DNA of 64,000 nucleotides from Arenimonas oryziterrae DSM 21050 = YC6267 (GCF_000420545.1 NZ_ATVD01000001.1:434001-498000), one strand, 5' to 3'; shown: positions 47,701-57,267, numbered from the stretch's first letter. The notes: generated from the letters alone by a model not told the origin. Numbers and translations: made by a program.

Positions 47701-47943
47701 GGTTGTCTCCTAATGGTTATATGCAGCGGCAAAGCAGGGGCATTATCGTGGATCGCCGGGCCCGAAACCGGGCCAGACCGCGCTATGTTGCGCCCGCGAG
47801 CCGGCGGGTTGCCGAATTTTTAACACAAAATTGCCATAAATTGCGATACGCGGGGGTATGCCTGGCCCCCGATCCGCCCCGCTTGGGCCGGGGGGAAGGC
47901 ATGACCGATAATCCCCTCCCCCGCCTTCCCGAGCTTCCACGCC

Positions 47944-49140
47944 ATGAGCAGCCCCACCAGCGACCGTTTCCGCAGCGAACTCGCGAGCATCCGCGAGCAG
48001 GGACTGTTCAAGTCCGAACGCGTCATCACCTCGGCGCAATCGGCGGAAATCGAGCTGGAAGACGGCCGCCGGGTCCTGAACTTCTGCGCCAACAACTACC
48101 TGGGCCTGGCCGACAATCCCGAGATCATCCAGGCCGCCAAGGACGCCCTCGACAGCCACGGATTCGGGATGGCCAGCGTCCGCTTCATCTGCGGCACCCA
48201 GGACCTGCACAAGCAACTGGAGCGAAAGATCGCCGAGTTCTTCGGCACCGAAGACAGCATCCTGTATGCGGCCTGCTTCGATGCTAACGGCGGATTGTTC
48301 GAGCCATTGCTCGGCGAACAGGACGCCATCATCTCGGACGCCCTCAACCATGCCTCGATCATCGACGGCGTGCGCCTGTGCAAGGCCAAGCGCTACCGCT
48401 ACGCCAACAGCGACATGGCCGACCTCGAAGCGCAGCTCAAGCAGGCCCGCGCCGACGGCGTGCGCGACATCCTGGTGACCAGCGACGGCGTGTTTTCGAT
48501 GGACGGTTTCATCGCACCGCTCGACGAAGTCACCGCGCTGGCGAAGAAATACGGCGCGCTCGTGCACATCGACGAATGTCACGCGACCGGTTTCATCGGC
48601 GCGACCGGTCGCGGCTCGGCCGAGGCGCGTGGCGTGCTCGACCAGATCGACATCTTCACCGGCACCCTGGGCAAGGCACTCGGCGGCGCGCTCGGCGGCT
48701 TCACGACCGGCAAACGCGAGGTCATCGAATTGTTGCGCCAGCGTTCGCGGCCCTACCTGTTTTCCAACTCGCTGCCGCCGCACGTCGTCGCCGCGGGCAT
48801 CAAGGTGTTCGACATGCTGGCCAATGCCGGCGACCTGCGCGAGAAACTCGCCGACAACACCCGCTACTTCCGCGAGCGCATGACCGCCGCCGGCTTCGAT
48901 CTCAAGCCCGGCATCCATCCGATCGTGCCGGTGATGCTGTACGACGCACCGCTGGCGCAGAAATTCGCTGCCGGCCTGCTCGAAGAAGGCATCTACGCGA
49001 TCGGCTTCTTCTTCCCGGTCGTGCCCAAGGGCCAGGCACGCATCCGCACGCAGATGAGCGCGGCGCATACCCGCGAGCATCTCGATCGTGCGATCGCGGC
49101 CTTCACCAAGGTCGGCAAGGACCTCGGCGTGATCTCCTGA
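47944..49140 (+). CDS. kbl: 2-amino-3-ketobutyrate CoA ligase (glycine C-acetyltransferase)
   Basis: Kbl is a PLP enzyme that cleaves 2-amino-3-ketobutyrate with CoA to glycine and acetyl-CoA, completing threonine catabolism started by Tdh. The 398-residue protein matches E. coli Kbl in length and motifs: [45 protein letters not shown], and the PLP lysine K244 in GTLGKALGG. It is divergent from the porin gene across a 243-bp gap that has an AT-rich core. Confidence 0.97.
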   Translation: MSSPTSDRFRSELASIREQGLFKSERVITSAQSAEIELEDGRRVLNFCANNYLGLADNPEIIQAAKDALDSHGFGMASVRFICGTQDLHKQLERKIAEFFGTEDSILYAACFDANGGLFEPLLGEQDAIISDALNHASIIDGVRLCKAKRYRYANSDMADLEAQLKQARADGVRDILVTSDGVFSMDGFIAPLDEVTALAKKYGALVHIDECHATGFIGATGRGSAEARGVLDQIDIFTGTLGKALGGALGGFTTGKREVIELLRQRSRPYLFSNSLPPHVVAAGIKVFDMLANAGDLREKLADNTRYFRERMTAAGFDLKPGIHPIVPVMLYDAPLAQKFAAGLLEEGIYAIGFFFPVVPKGQARIRTQMSAAHTREHLDRAIAAFTKVGKDLGVIS

Positions 49141-49147
49141 TTCGTCA

Positions 49148-49900
49148 CTAGAGCGATACGGACAACGCAGCGATTTCCTCGCCGCCGAGTTCGCGCCACT
49201 GGCCTTTGGCCAGGTCGCCCAGCACCAGCGGGCCGATCGCCACGCGGATCAGGCGCAACACGGAAATATCGAACGCCGCCAGCAGGCGGCGGATCTGCCG
49301 GTTCCTGCCCTCGTCGAGCACGATCTCCAGCCACGCGTTCTTTTCGCCGCTGCGCAGCAGGCGCACGGACTTGGCCGACATCCTGACTCCGTCGATGTCG
49401 ACGTCGACCTGCAAGGCCGCGATCGTGCCCGCATCGGGGATGCGATCGACCTGCACGTGATAGGTCTTGTCGGGTCCGCGTTCGGGATCGGTGATGGTCG
49501 CCGCCCACGCGGGATCGTTGCAAAACAGCAGCAGGCCTTCGCTGGCCTTGTCCAGGCGCCCCACGGGCGCGATCCACGGCAGCCCGGCGCCGTCGAAACA
49601 GCGGTAGACCGTATCGCGTCCCTGCTCGTCTTTCGCGCTCGTGACCAGACCGCGCGGCTTGTTGAGCATGAGCACGCGACGTTCGACGACGGCGACCGTC
49701 TCGCCCGCGACGCGAATCGTGTCGACGCCCTGACGCACGGGAAATTCCGGATCGCGCACCACGCGTCCGTTGACGCTCACGCGGCCTTCGCGCACCCAGC
49801 CGGCCGCTTGCGTGCGCGAGGCCAAGCCCTGCTTCGACAGCACGCGTGCGATGCCGTGACGGGGGCTGACGGCGTCGGAGTTTTTTTTCTGCATCCGCAT
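49148..49900 (-). CDS. RsuA/RluB/E/F-family pseudouridine synthase
   Basis: The 250-residue protein has an N-terminal S4 RNA-binding domain (RVLSKQGLASRTQAAGWVREG, about 19-65). The RsuA-family catalytic domain has MLNKPRGLVTSAKDEQGR and GRLDKASEGLLLF, containing the catalytic aspartate, and ends with EGRNRQIRRLLAAF. It isomerises a uridine in rRNA; the exact target (RluB, RluE, RluF or RsuA type) cannot be assigned by eye. It converges with kbl, 7 bases apart. An ATG two codons in (49894) is also possible. Confidence 0.9.
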   Translation of the reverse strand: MRMQKKNSDAVSPRHGIARVLSKQGLASRTQAAGWVREGRVSVNGRVVRDPEFPVRQGVDTIRVAGETVAVVERRVLMLNKPRGLVTSAKDEQGRDTVYRCFDGAGLPWIAPVGRLDKASEGLLLFCNDPAWAATITDPERGPDKTYHVQVDRIPDAGTIAALQVDVDIDGVRMSAKSVRLLRSGEKNAWLEIVLDEGRNRQIRRLLAAFDISVLRLIRVAIGPLVLGDLAKGQWRELGGEEIAALSVSL

Positions 49901-50071
49901 AGCATCGCCGAACGTATGTCCGATGGCTATGCACGGAGTCGCGATGTCGCAATCGCGAAGCCGGCATGGCCCTCCCCGATGTGCAGACAGCGTGATCGTC
50001 CGGACATCGATCCAAGCAGATTTAGTTCCGGTTCACCCTGCCATCACCGCGCGCTGAAGAGCATTACCCCC

Positions 50072-51040
50072 ATGAGCGAGACCGATTCTTCCGCCACCTC
50101 CCCCGTCTGGCGTCGCGCAAGCGTGGCCCTGCTGCGCTGGTTCGATACCGGCCAGGACGTCGTCGTCGATGCCACGCAGGCCGACCGCGTCGACTGGCTG
50201 CGCGTCATTCCCTTCATCGGCCTACACCTGGCCTGTCTGGCAGTGTTTGTCGTCGGCGTGTCCTGGTTCGCCATCGCCGTGGCCATCGCGCTGTACGCCC
50301 TGCGCATGTTCGCGATCACCGGCTTCTATCATCGCTATTTCTCGCACAAGGCGTTCCGCACCTCGCGACCGGTGCAGTTCGCGTTCGCGGTACTCGGCGC
50401 CGCCAGCGTGCAGCGCGGCCCCTTGTGGTGGGCGGCGCATCATCGCCACCACCATCGCCATGCCGATACCGAACACGACATCCATTCCCCGCGCCATGGC
50501 TTCTGGCGCAGCCACATGACCTGGTTCCTGACGCCGCGCGGCTTCGGCACCAACCACGACGCGATCAAGGACCTCACGCGGTTCCCGGAACTGCGACTGC
50601 TCGACCGTTTCGACATCCTGGTGCCGGCTTTGCTGGCGGTGGGGCTCTACTGGCTCGGCGATACGCTGCAGTCGCAAGCGCCGGCGCTCGGCACGAACGG
50701 TCCGCAGTTGCTGGTCTGGGGCTTTTTCGTGTCGACGATCGTGTTGTTTCACATCACGGTCACCATCAATTCGCTCGCGCACCGCTGGGGCAGCCGCCGT
50801 TTCGCCACGCGCGACGACAGCCGCAACAACTGGCTGCTGGCCCTGCTGACGTTCGGCGAAGGCTGGCACAACAACCATCACCACTTCCCCGGCTCGGCGC
50901 GCCAAGGCTTCACCTGGTGGGAAATCGACCTGACCTACTACGCCCTGCGTTTCCTGTCCTGGTTCGGCCTGGTCTGGGATCTGAAGTCGGTGCCGCCAGC
51001 CTTGCGCAAGCCCACTGCGGCCGCACTGCGGGCGTCCTGA
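50072..51040 (+). CDS. Membrane fatty acid desaturase (acyl-CoA desaturase type)
   Basis: The 322-residue protein has four hydrophobic segments and the three histidine boxes of the di-iron desaturases: HRYFSH (87-92), HHRHHH (123-128) and HNNHHH (266-271). It resembles delta-9 acyl desaturases and probably introduces a double bond into acyl chains. It is the first gene of a seven-gene operon, followed after 1 base by the FAD oxidoreductase. The upstream part of the open frame overlaps the pseudouridine synthase gene and is not coding. Confidence 0.9.
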   Translation: MSETDSSATSPVWRRASVALLRWFDTGQDVVVDATQADRVDWLRVIPFIGLHLACLAVFVVGVSWFAIAVAIALYALRMFAITGFYHRYFSHKAFRTSRPVQFAFAVLGAASVQRGPLWWAAHHRHHHRHADTEHDIHSPRHGFWRSHMTWFLTPRGFGTNHDAIKDLTRFPELRLLDRFDILVPALLAVGLYWLGDTLQSQAPALGTNGPQLLVWGFFVSTIVLFHITVTINSLAHRWGSRRFATRDDSRNNWLLALLTFGEGWHNNHHHFPGSARQGFTWWEIDLTYYALRFLSWFGLVWDLKSVPPALRKPTAAALRAS

Positions 51041-51041
51041 C

Positions 51042-52283
51042 ATGCGGATCGCCATCATCGGCAGCGGCATCGCTGGCCTCGGCGCCGCCTGGTTGCTGTC
51101 GCGCGAGCACGAGGTCGTGCTGTTCGAAAAACAATCGCGCCTCGGCGGCCATACGCACACGCACACCGTGCATCAGGCCGGGCGCGAGTACGCGATCGAC
51201 TCCGGCTTCATCGTGCACAACCGCCTGAACTATCCGCTGCTGACCCGGCTGTTCTCCGAGCTGGGTGTCGCCACGCAGGCGACGACCATGGGCTTTTCCG
51301 TACAGGACGCGCGCAGCGGACTGGAATACAACGCGACCAATCTCGATGCGATGTTCTGCCAGCGGCGCAACCTGCTCTCGCCGGCCTTCATCCGCATGGT
51401 GCGCGACATCCTGCGTTTCTATCGCGAATGCGGTGCGCTGCTGCAGGAGCCTGGCGACGGCCCGACCCTCGCCGACTACCTGCATGCCAATCGCTACTCG
51501 GCGATGTTCATCGACAAGCATCTGGTGCCGATGGCGTCCGCGCTGTGGTCCTCGCCCTCGGCGACGATCATGCAATTCCCGGCCAAGTATCTCGTCCGTT
51601 TCATGGACAACCACCACATGCTGCAGGTCGACGAGCGCCCGGAATGGCGCGTGGTCACCGGCGGTTCGTCGAGCTACATCCGCGCGCTCGAACGCGACTG
51701 GGCCGTGGACGTGCGCCTGGACTCGGCGGTGCGGCAAGTCCGGCGCGCGCCCGAGGGCGTGTTGATCGCGACGGCGCAGGGCGAGGAACGTTTCGATCAG
51801 GCGGTGTTCGCCTGTCACAGCGACGAGGCCTTGGCCCTGCTGGCCGAACCGACGCCGGCCGAGGTCGACGTGCTGGGCGCGATCCCGTATCAGGACAACG
51901 ATACCGTCCTGCATACCGATGCTCGTCTCCTGCCGACCCGCCGCAAGGCCTGGGCGGCGTGGAACGCCTATCTGCCGGCCGAGCCCGGGGCCGAGTGCAC
52001 GGTGAGCTACAGCATGAACCTGCTGCAGTCGCTGGCGTCGCCCGAGCCTTTCGTGGTCACGCTCAATCGCAGCGCCGACATCGCACCGGACAAGATCCTG
52101 GCGCGCATGCGCTATCGCCATCCCGTGTACACGCACGCCAGTGTCGCTGCACAAGGCCGGCGCGACGCGATCAATGGTGTCGATCGGCTGTGGTATGCCG
52201 GCGCGTATTGGGGTTTCGGCTTCCATGAAGACGGCCTGCGCAGCGGCGTCGATGTCGCGCGCGCGCTCGGAGCGAACTGGTGA
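51042..52283 (+). CDS. FAD-dependent oxidoreductase (amine-oxidase fold)
   Basis: The 413-residue protein begins [18 protein letters not shown], the FAD-binding dinucleotide fold (GSGIAGLG at 7-14). [12 protein letters not shown] and [22 protein letters not shown] follow, and the C-terminal [22 protein letters not shown] is an FAD contact. Members of this group regularly neighbour DUF1365 and CFA-like genes. It overlaps DUF1365 by GTGA and is inferred to oxidise a lipid acyl chain or its methylated product. Confidence 0.9.
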   Translation: MRIAIIGSGIAGLGAAWLLSREHEVVLFEKQSRLGGHTHTHTVHQAGREYAIDSGFIVHNRLNYPLLTRLFSELGVATQATTMGFSVQDARSGLEYNATNLDAMFCQRRNLLSPAFIRMVRDILRFYRECGALLQEPGDGPTLADYLHANRYSAMFIDKHLVPMASALWSSPSATIMQFPAKYLVRFMDNHHMLQVDERPEWRVVTGGSSSYIRALERDWAVDVRLDSAVRQVRRAPEGVLIATAQGEERFDQAVFACHSDEALALLAEPTPAEVDVLGAIPYQDNDTVLHTDARLLPTRRKAWAAWNAYLPAEPGAECTVSYSMNLLQSLASPEPFVVTLNRSADIAPDKILARMRYRHPVYTHASVAAQGRRDAINGVDRLWYAGAYWGFGFHEDGLRSGVDVARALGANW

Positions 52284-53071
52284 CGCCGGCCCCGTTCAAG
52301 AGCGCGATCTACGAAGGCTGGGTTCGGCATCGCCGCTATTCGCCGCGTCCGCACGATTTCCGCTATCGGCTGTTCCAGTTGTATCTGGATCTGGACGAGC
52401 TTGACGACGTGTTCAAGCATCGCTGGTTCTGGTCGGTGGATCGTCGCAACCTCGCTCAGATCCGTCGCCGCGACTGTTTCGGCGATCCGGCCCTGCCGAT
52501 CGGACAGGCAGTGCGCGATCGTGTCGAAGCGGACCTGGGGACACGGCCGACCGGCCCGATCCGCATGCTCACCCATGGCCGCTATTTCGGCGTGACCATG
52601 AATCCGGTGAGCTTCTACTACGGCTTCGCCGACGACGGACAGACCCTGGAATGGGTGCTCGCTGAAATCACCAACACGCCCTGGGGCGAACGCCACGCCT
52701 ATGTCCTGCCCGTCGCCGAGGCGACCGCGCTGGGACGCACCCTGCACTGGCAGTTCGACAAGCGCTTCCATGTCTCGCCCTTCCTGCCGATGCAGCGGCA
52801 GTACCAGTGGGCGTTCGAGATTCCCGGCGAGCATCTGCGCGTGCACATGGACGTCCTGGCGGGCGCGGATCGCGAATTCGATGCCACCCTGGTGCTCGAT
52901 CGCCATGAACTGAACGCCCACACGCTGGCTTCATGCCTGACGCGCTATCCCTGGCTTACCGCTAAGGTCGCGGTGGGGATTTATTGGCAGGCCGCCCGTT
53001 TGTGGCTCAAGCGCATTCCTTTCCAACCCCACCCGAAAACCCTCGCCGTACCACCGGCCCGGAGCCCCTGA
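52280..53071 (+). CDS. DUF1365 protein
   Basis: The 263-residue protein has the DUF1365 signature [33 protein letters not shown] and [17 protein letters not shown], then FHVSPFLPM. No catalytic residues are assigned in the literature that I recall. The GTG start overlaps the FAD oxidoreductase stop. DUF1365, the FAD oxidoreductase and a CFA-like methyltransferase form a widespread trio. Confidence 0.92.
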   Translation: MTPAPFKSAIYEGWVRHRRYSPRPHDFRYRLFQLYLDLDELDDVFKHRWFWSVDRRNLAQIRRRDCFGDPALPIGQAVRDRVEADLGTRPTGPIRMLTHGRYFGVTMNPVSFYYGFADDGQTLEWVLAEITNTPWGERHAYVLPVAEATALGRTLHWQFDKRFHVSPFLPMQRQYQWAFEIPGEHLRVHMDVLAGADREFDATLVLDRHELNAHTLASCLTRYPWLTAKVAVGIYWQAARLWLKRIPFQPHPKTLAVPPARSP

Positions 53072-54348
53072 TGAGCAGTCCCGCCGAATCCCTGAGCGCC
53101 ACCACCCGCAGCGAGGACGTCTACGGCAGCCTGACCCGCCTGCTGCGGCGTCGCCTGCTTGAAGGCCTGTCCGGACTGCGCGGCGGCCAGCTGCGCATCG
53201 TCGACGCGCTTGGCGAGACCGTCGTCGGTCAGGCCACGGGACCCGATCCGGTGCGCGCCACCTTGCAGGTTCACGATGGCGGGTTCTATCGCGCCGCCGC
53301 CAGCAACGGTTCCGTCGGCGCCGGCGAGTCGTATATGGACGGCCTGTGGAGCTGCGACGACCTCGTCGCCCTGGTGCGCCTGCTGGTTCGCAACCGCGAT
53401 CGTCTCGACCGCCTGGAATCGGGCATGGCGCGTTTTGGCGGCTGGGCGATGCGCATGCTGCATGCGTTCCGGCGCAATACCCGCCGCGGCAGCCGCAAGA
53501 ACATTGCCGCGCACTACGACCTGGGCAATCCCTTGTTCCGCCTGTTCCTCGACGAGAACATGATGTACTCCTCGGCGATCTTCACTCGCGCCGACGACAC
53601 GCTCGAAGTCGCGTCGCGTCGCAAGCTCGACCGCATCTGCGAGAAGCTCGAATTGCAGCCGTCGGACCATCTCGTCGAAATCGGCACCGGCTGGGGCGGA
53701 ATGGCCCTGCACGCAGCGCGCCAATACGGCTGCCGCGTCACCACGACCACGATTTCGAAAGAACAGCATGCGCTGGCCAGCGAGCGTATCGCTGCCGCCG
53801 GCCTGTCGGATCGGGTGACGGTCCTGCTCGAGGACTATCGCGATCTCACCGGCACCTACGACAAGCTGGTCTCGATCGAAATGATCGAAGCGATCGGGCA
53901 CCAGTACCTGGACACGTATTTCGACAAGTGCGCCTCCCTGCTCAAGCCCGAGGGCCTGGGCCTGGTACAGGCGATCACGATCGAGGATCACCGCTACCAG
54001 CAGGCGCTGGATTCGGTCGATTTCATCAAGCGCCATGTGTTCCCCGGCAGCTTCATTCCCAGCGTGAGCGCGATGGTGGAAGCCGCGGGCCGCGCAGGCC
54101 AGCTGCGCCTGATCAATCTCGAGGATTTCGGTCCGAGCTATGCGCAGACGCTGCATCACTGGCGTCGCCGGTTCTTCGCCAATCTCGAGAAGGTGCGCGA
54201 GCTGGGCTACGACGAGCGCTTCGTGCGTCTGTGGGAATTCTATCTTTGCTATTGCGAGGGCGGTTTCATCGAACGCTCGATCAGCGATGTGCATCTGTTG
54301 CTCGCGCGTTCGGGCAACCGGCGCGAGCAGTTCCTTCCAGGTTTGTGA
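53071..54348 (+). CDS. CFA-like methyltransferase 1 (cyclopropane synthase family)
   Basis: The 425-residue protein has a basic N-terminal domain and a SAM-methyltransferase domain with HYDLGNPLFRLFLDENMMYSS (148-168) and VEIGTGWGG (202-210). Compared by memory with E. coli Cfa, the bicarbonate-site Cys139 aligns with serine (MMYSSAIF) and His266 aligns with glutamine (LVQAITIED). The glutamate of the site is kept (IEMIEAIG). It is therefore a CFA-family enzyme that may add a methyl group without making a cyclopropane ring. It overlaps DUF1365 by one base. Confidence 0.88.
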   Translation: MSSPAESLSATTRSEDVYGSLTRLLRRRLLEGLSGLRGGQLRIVDALGETVVGQATGPDPVRATLQVHDGGFYRAAASNGSVGAGESYMDGLWSCDDLVALVRLLVRNRDRLDRLESGMARFGGWAMRMLHAFRRNTRRGSRKNIAAHYDLGNPLFRLFLDENMMYSSAIFTRADDTLEVASRRKLDRICEKLELQPSDHLVEIGTGWGGMALHAARQYGCRVTTTTISKEQHALASERIAAAGLSDRVTVLLEDYRDLTGTYDKLVSIEMIEAIGHQYLDTYFDKCASLLKPEGLGLVQAITIEDHRYQQALDSVDFIKRHVFPGSFIPSVSAMVEAAGRAGQLRLINLEDFGPSYAQTLHHWRRRFFANLEKVRELGYDERFVRLWEFYLCYCEGGFIERSISDVHLLLARSGNRREQFLPGL

Positions 54349-54355
54349 TCAGGAC

Positions 54356-54904
54356 ATGAGCATGTGGCGCAAGGCCGCGAACGTGATTGGATTCCAATTG
54401 GTCTGGTTCGGCTGCATGGTCGGCGCCGGCAACGGCCTGCCCTGGCTGGGACCGCTGGCCTGCGCGATCTTCGTCATCGCCACGCTCGCTGCGGGCGGGC
54501 AACGGCGCGCGGACTTGCGTCTGCTACTGGTCGCGCTGCCGCTGGGCATTGCGCTCGACAGCGCCTTCGCGTGGTCGGGCTGGCTGCGCTATGCCGAGGC
54601 CTGGCCGTGGATCACCGTCGCGCCGCTATGGATCGCGGCCTTGTGGGCGGCCTTTGCGATGACGCTGAATCATTCGATGGCCTTCCTGCGCGGACGCTTC
54701 TGGCTGGCGGCGACCTTGGGCCTGATCGGCGGACCGCTGGCCTACTGGTCGGCCGCTGGTGCGTTTGATGCGGTGAGTTTCGGCGCGCCCGTGGCCTGGG
54801 TCCTGATCGCCTTGGCCCTGGCCTGGGGCGCGTTGATCCCGCTGATTTTCCGGCTCGATGCGAACCTCGCGAGCCGACTGCACCACGAAGGAAATGCCGC
54901 GTGA
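54356..54904 (+). CDS. DUF2878 membrane protein
   Basis: The 182-residue protein has about five or six membrane segments and begins MSMWRKAANVIGFQLVWFG. It has the DUF2878 features LDSAFAWSGWLRY and FAMTLNHSMAFLRG. It lies seven bases after CFA-like 1 and overlaps the DUF1295 gene by GTGA. A membrane scaffold or lipid-enzyme partner role is an inference from the operon. Confidence 0.85.
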   Translation: MSMWRKAANVIGFQLVWFGCMVGAGNGLPWLGPLACAIFVIATLAAGGQRRADLRLLLVALPLGIALDSAFAWSGWLRYAEAWPWITVAPLWIAALWAAFAMTLNHSMAFLRGRFWLAATLGLIGGPLAYWSAAGAFDAVSFGAPVAWVLIALALAWGALIPLIFRLDANLASRLHHEGNAA

Positions 54905-55680
54905 GCATGCTGTCGCTGTTGCTGTTGATCTGGGGCGTCTCGGCGCTGGGCATGGCCGCGATCTGGGCGGTTTCGATGCGCGTCAACAACGTCGGCTACG
55001 TCGATGTCGCCTGGGCGGGACTCATGGCGGTCGCGGCGTTGCTGGTCGGCGCGTTCGGCGAAGGCGCCGAGGTGCCGCGTGGACTCGTCGCCCTGTTCGG
55101 CAGCCTCTGGGGCACGCGCCTTTGCCTGCATCTGCTGCAGCGCGTGCTGCACGAATCCGAGGACGGTCGTTACCAGGCCCTGCGCGCGGCCTGGAACGGC
55201 AGTCGCGGCAAGTTCTTCCTGTTCTTCCAGGCACAGGCGCTGATCGTGACCTTGTTCGCCCTGCCCTTTATCGCCGCCGCCAGCCGCCACGACAACAGCT
55301 TCGACATCTGGATGATCGCGGCGATCGCGACCTGGTTGCTGTCGGTCGGCGGCGAAAGCCTCGCCGATCATCAGCTCGCGCGCTTCCGTGCCGACCCGGG
55401 CAATCGCGGCAAGTCCTGTCGCGCTGGCCTGTGGTCCTGGTCGCGGCATCCGAACTATTTCTTCGAATGGCTGCACTGGTTCAGCTACCTGTTTCTCGCG
55501 ATCGGCAGCCCGACGGTCTGGCTCGCCCTGGTCGGGCCGGTGCTGATGTTCGCTTTCCTGTACCGCGTCAGCGGTATTCCCTGGACCGAGGCCCAGTCGC
55601 TGCGCACGCGCGGCGACGACTATCGCCGATACCAGCAGCAAGTCAGCGCTTTCTTTCCCTGGCCGCCCAAGCGCGGCTGA
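54901..55680 (+). CDS. DUF1295 (steroid-reductase-like) membrane protein
   Basis: The 259-residue protein has five or six membrane helices. The C-terminal signature SCRAGLWSWSRHPNYFFEWLHWFSY ends with YRVSGIPWTEAQSLRTRGDDYRRYQ. DUF1295 is related to the steroid 5-alpha-reductase/ICMT fold, whose members reduce lipid double bonds or methylate prenyl groups. It starts with GTG at 54901, overlapping DUF2878. Confidence 0.88.
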   Translation: MSMLSLLLLIWGVSALGMAAIWAVSMRVNNVGYVDVAWAGLMAVAALLVGAFGEGAEVPRGLVALFGSLWGTRLCLHLLQRVLHESEDGRYQALRAAWNGSRGKFFLFFQAQALIVTLFALPFIAAASRHDNSFDIWMIAAIATWLLSVGGESLADHQLARFRADPGNRGKSCRAGLWSWSRHPNYFFEWLHWFSYLFLAIGSPTVWLALVGPVLMFAFLYRVSGIPWTEAQSLRTRGDDYRRYQQQVSAFFPWPPKRG

Positions 55681-55696
55681 CCCGCACGGAGTTTCC

Positions 55697-56728
55697 ATGT
55701 CCCTGATCGATCTTTGCGAACGCGGCCTGATCCCCGACCCGATCACGCGTCTCGGCATCCGCCGTCTGTGCACGCAGCGTCTGCGCGAGGAAGGCGCGTT
55801 CGACCTCGACCAGGCCGATCGTCGTTTCCGCGATTTGCTGCGCGGACTGCGCCATAGTCCGATCGCCATCGAAACGGCGGCCGCGAACGAACAGCACTAC
55901 GAGGTGCCGACGCGGTTTTTCCAGCTATGCCTGGGCAAGCGCCTGAAGTATTCGAGCTGCTACTACGCACGCGGCGACGAAACCCTGGAGCAGGCCGAAG
56001 ACGCGATGCTCGCCCTCTACGGCGAACGCGCCGAACTCGCCGATGGCCAGCACATTCTCGAGCTGGGCTGTGGCTGGGGATCGCTGACCCTATGGATGGC
56101 CGAGCGTTACCCGAATGCGCGCATCACGGCCGTGTCCAATTCCAACACGCAGCGCGAGCACATCGAAGCGGTCTGCCGCGAACGCGGTTTCGACAACGTC
56201 GCGGTGGTCACCTGCGACGTCAACCGCCTGGAACTGGTGGCCGGGCAGTTCGATCGCTGCGTCTCGATCGAGATGTTCGAGCACATGCGCAACTACGACA
56301 CGTTGTTCACGCGCATCGCGTCCTGGCTCAAGCCGGGCGGGAAATTGTTCGTGCACATCTTCTGCCATCGCAGCCTGATGTATCCGTTCGAGACCCAGGG
56401 CGATGACAACTGGATGGGCAAGTATTTCTTCACCGGCGGGCTGATGCCGTCGGCCGACACCCTGCTGCATTTCCAGCAGCACCTGGCGATCGAGCAACGC
56501 TGGCTGTTGCCGGGCACGCACTACGAAAAAACCTCGAACCACTGGCTCGCCAACCAGGACCGGCATCGCGAAGAAGTCCTGGCCGTGCTGACCGCCGCCT
56601 ACGGCGCCGACGAAGCCGCGCGCTGGCACCAGCGCTGGCGCATGTTCTGGATGGCGTGTGCGGAGCTGTTTGGCTACGACGGCGGTCGCGAATGGCTGGT
56701 GGCGCACTACCGCTTCGCGAAAGCCTGA
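55697..56728 (+). CDS. CFA/coclaurine N-methyltransferase-like enzyme 2
   Basis: The 343-residue protein is another CFA-superfamily methyltransferase: HYEVPTRFFQLCLGKRLKYSSC, LELGCGWGSLTLWMAERYPNA, and SIEMFEHMRNYDTLF. Its C-terminal part (HRSLMYPFETQGDDNWMGKYFFTGG) is that of the coclaurine N-methyltransferase-like branch, not of cyclopropane synthases. The two methyltransferases of this operon are therefore of different kinds. It starts 16 bases after DUF1295 and ends the operon. Confidence 0.88.
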   Translation: MSLIDLCERGLIPDPITRLGIRRLCTQRLREEGAFDLDQADRRFRDLLRGLRHSPIAIETAAANEQHYEVPTRFFQLCLGKRLKYSSCYYARGDETLEQAEDAMLALYGERAELADGQHILELGCGWGSLTLWMAERYPNARITAVSNSNTQREHIEAVCRERGFDNVAVVTCDVNRLELVAGQFDRCVSIEMFEHMRNYDTLFTRIASWLKPGGKLFVHIFCHRSLMYPFETQGDDNWMGKYFFTGGLMPSADTLLHFQQHLAIEQRWLLPGTHYEKTSNHWLANQDRHREEVLAVLTAAYGADEAARWHQRWRMFWMACAELFGYDGGREWLVAHYRFAKA

Positions 56729-56737
56729 GCCGCGTCC

Positions 56738-57202
56738 TTATTTCTTCTTCTTGCCGTCCGCCGGTGGCGTTTCCGCGGGCGGCGGCGCGGCGGCGGCCCC
56801 GGTGGGCTTGCCGGTGGCGACGGTGATGCCCTTGGCTTTCATCCAGGCATCGAATTCCTCGGCCGTCATGCGCTTGCCGTTCTGGTTCATGTCGAAGCGC
56901 CAGGGCGTGTTGTCGTCCTTGGTCTTGGGCACGTAGCCGGCGGCATTGGTGGTGGCCGCAGGCGCGTTGCTGCGCGCGGCAGGCGTGCTCGGCACTACGC
57001 GGGCGGCTTCGGCACGGGCGCGCGTCAGGATGTCCTGTGCGCTCAGGCAGGAGGTCGGAGCGACCTCGCTCCAGCGCATCTCGGGCGCGGCGACATTCAG
57101 GCCGCGGGCGATGGCCGGATCGGCAGGACGGCAATTCGCAGCGAGGCTGGCGCCGCTGAGCAGCAGCGACGAGGCCGCGAGGGCGATGGCGTGAATTTTC
57201 AT
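56738..57202 (-). CDS. Periplasmic protein with an EF-hand-like motif
   Basis: The 154-residue protein has a signal peptide (ending ASLAANC), two cysteines, an Ala/Thr/Pro-rich linker, the motif WRFDMNQNGKRMTAEEFDAWM near residue 100, and a Pro/Ala/Lys-rich tail ending KKKK. The motif has the loop spacing D-x-N-x-N-G-x5-E of an EF-hand-like calcium site. The family is not recognised. It ends convergently with the lipid operon, 9 bases apart. Confidence 0.7.
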   Translation of the reverse strand: MKIHAIALAASSLLLSGASLAANCRPADPAIARGLNVAAPEMRWSEVAPTSCLSAQDILTRARAEAARVVPSTPAARSNAPAATTNAAGYVPKTKDDNTPWRFDMNQNGKRMTAEEFDAWMKAKGITVATGKPTGAAAAPPPAETPPADGKKKK

Positions 57203-57267
57203 GAAGTGCTCCGTGCCGTGATGCGTCGAGAATAGTCTCCGAGGCGATCGGAGGGCAACCCGAAGCG

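Noticed and set aside
50072-56728. RpoE-ChrR singlet-oxygen locus
   Set aside because: The lipid genes resemble members of that regulon, but no sigma factor, ChrR or photolyase gene is present in the window, so the label is not supported.
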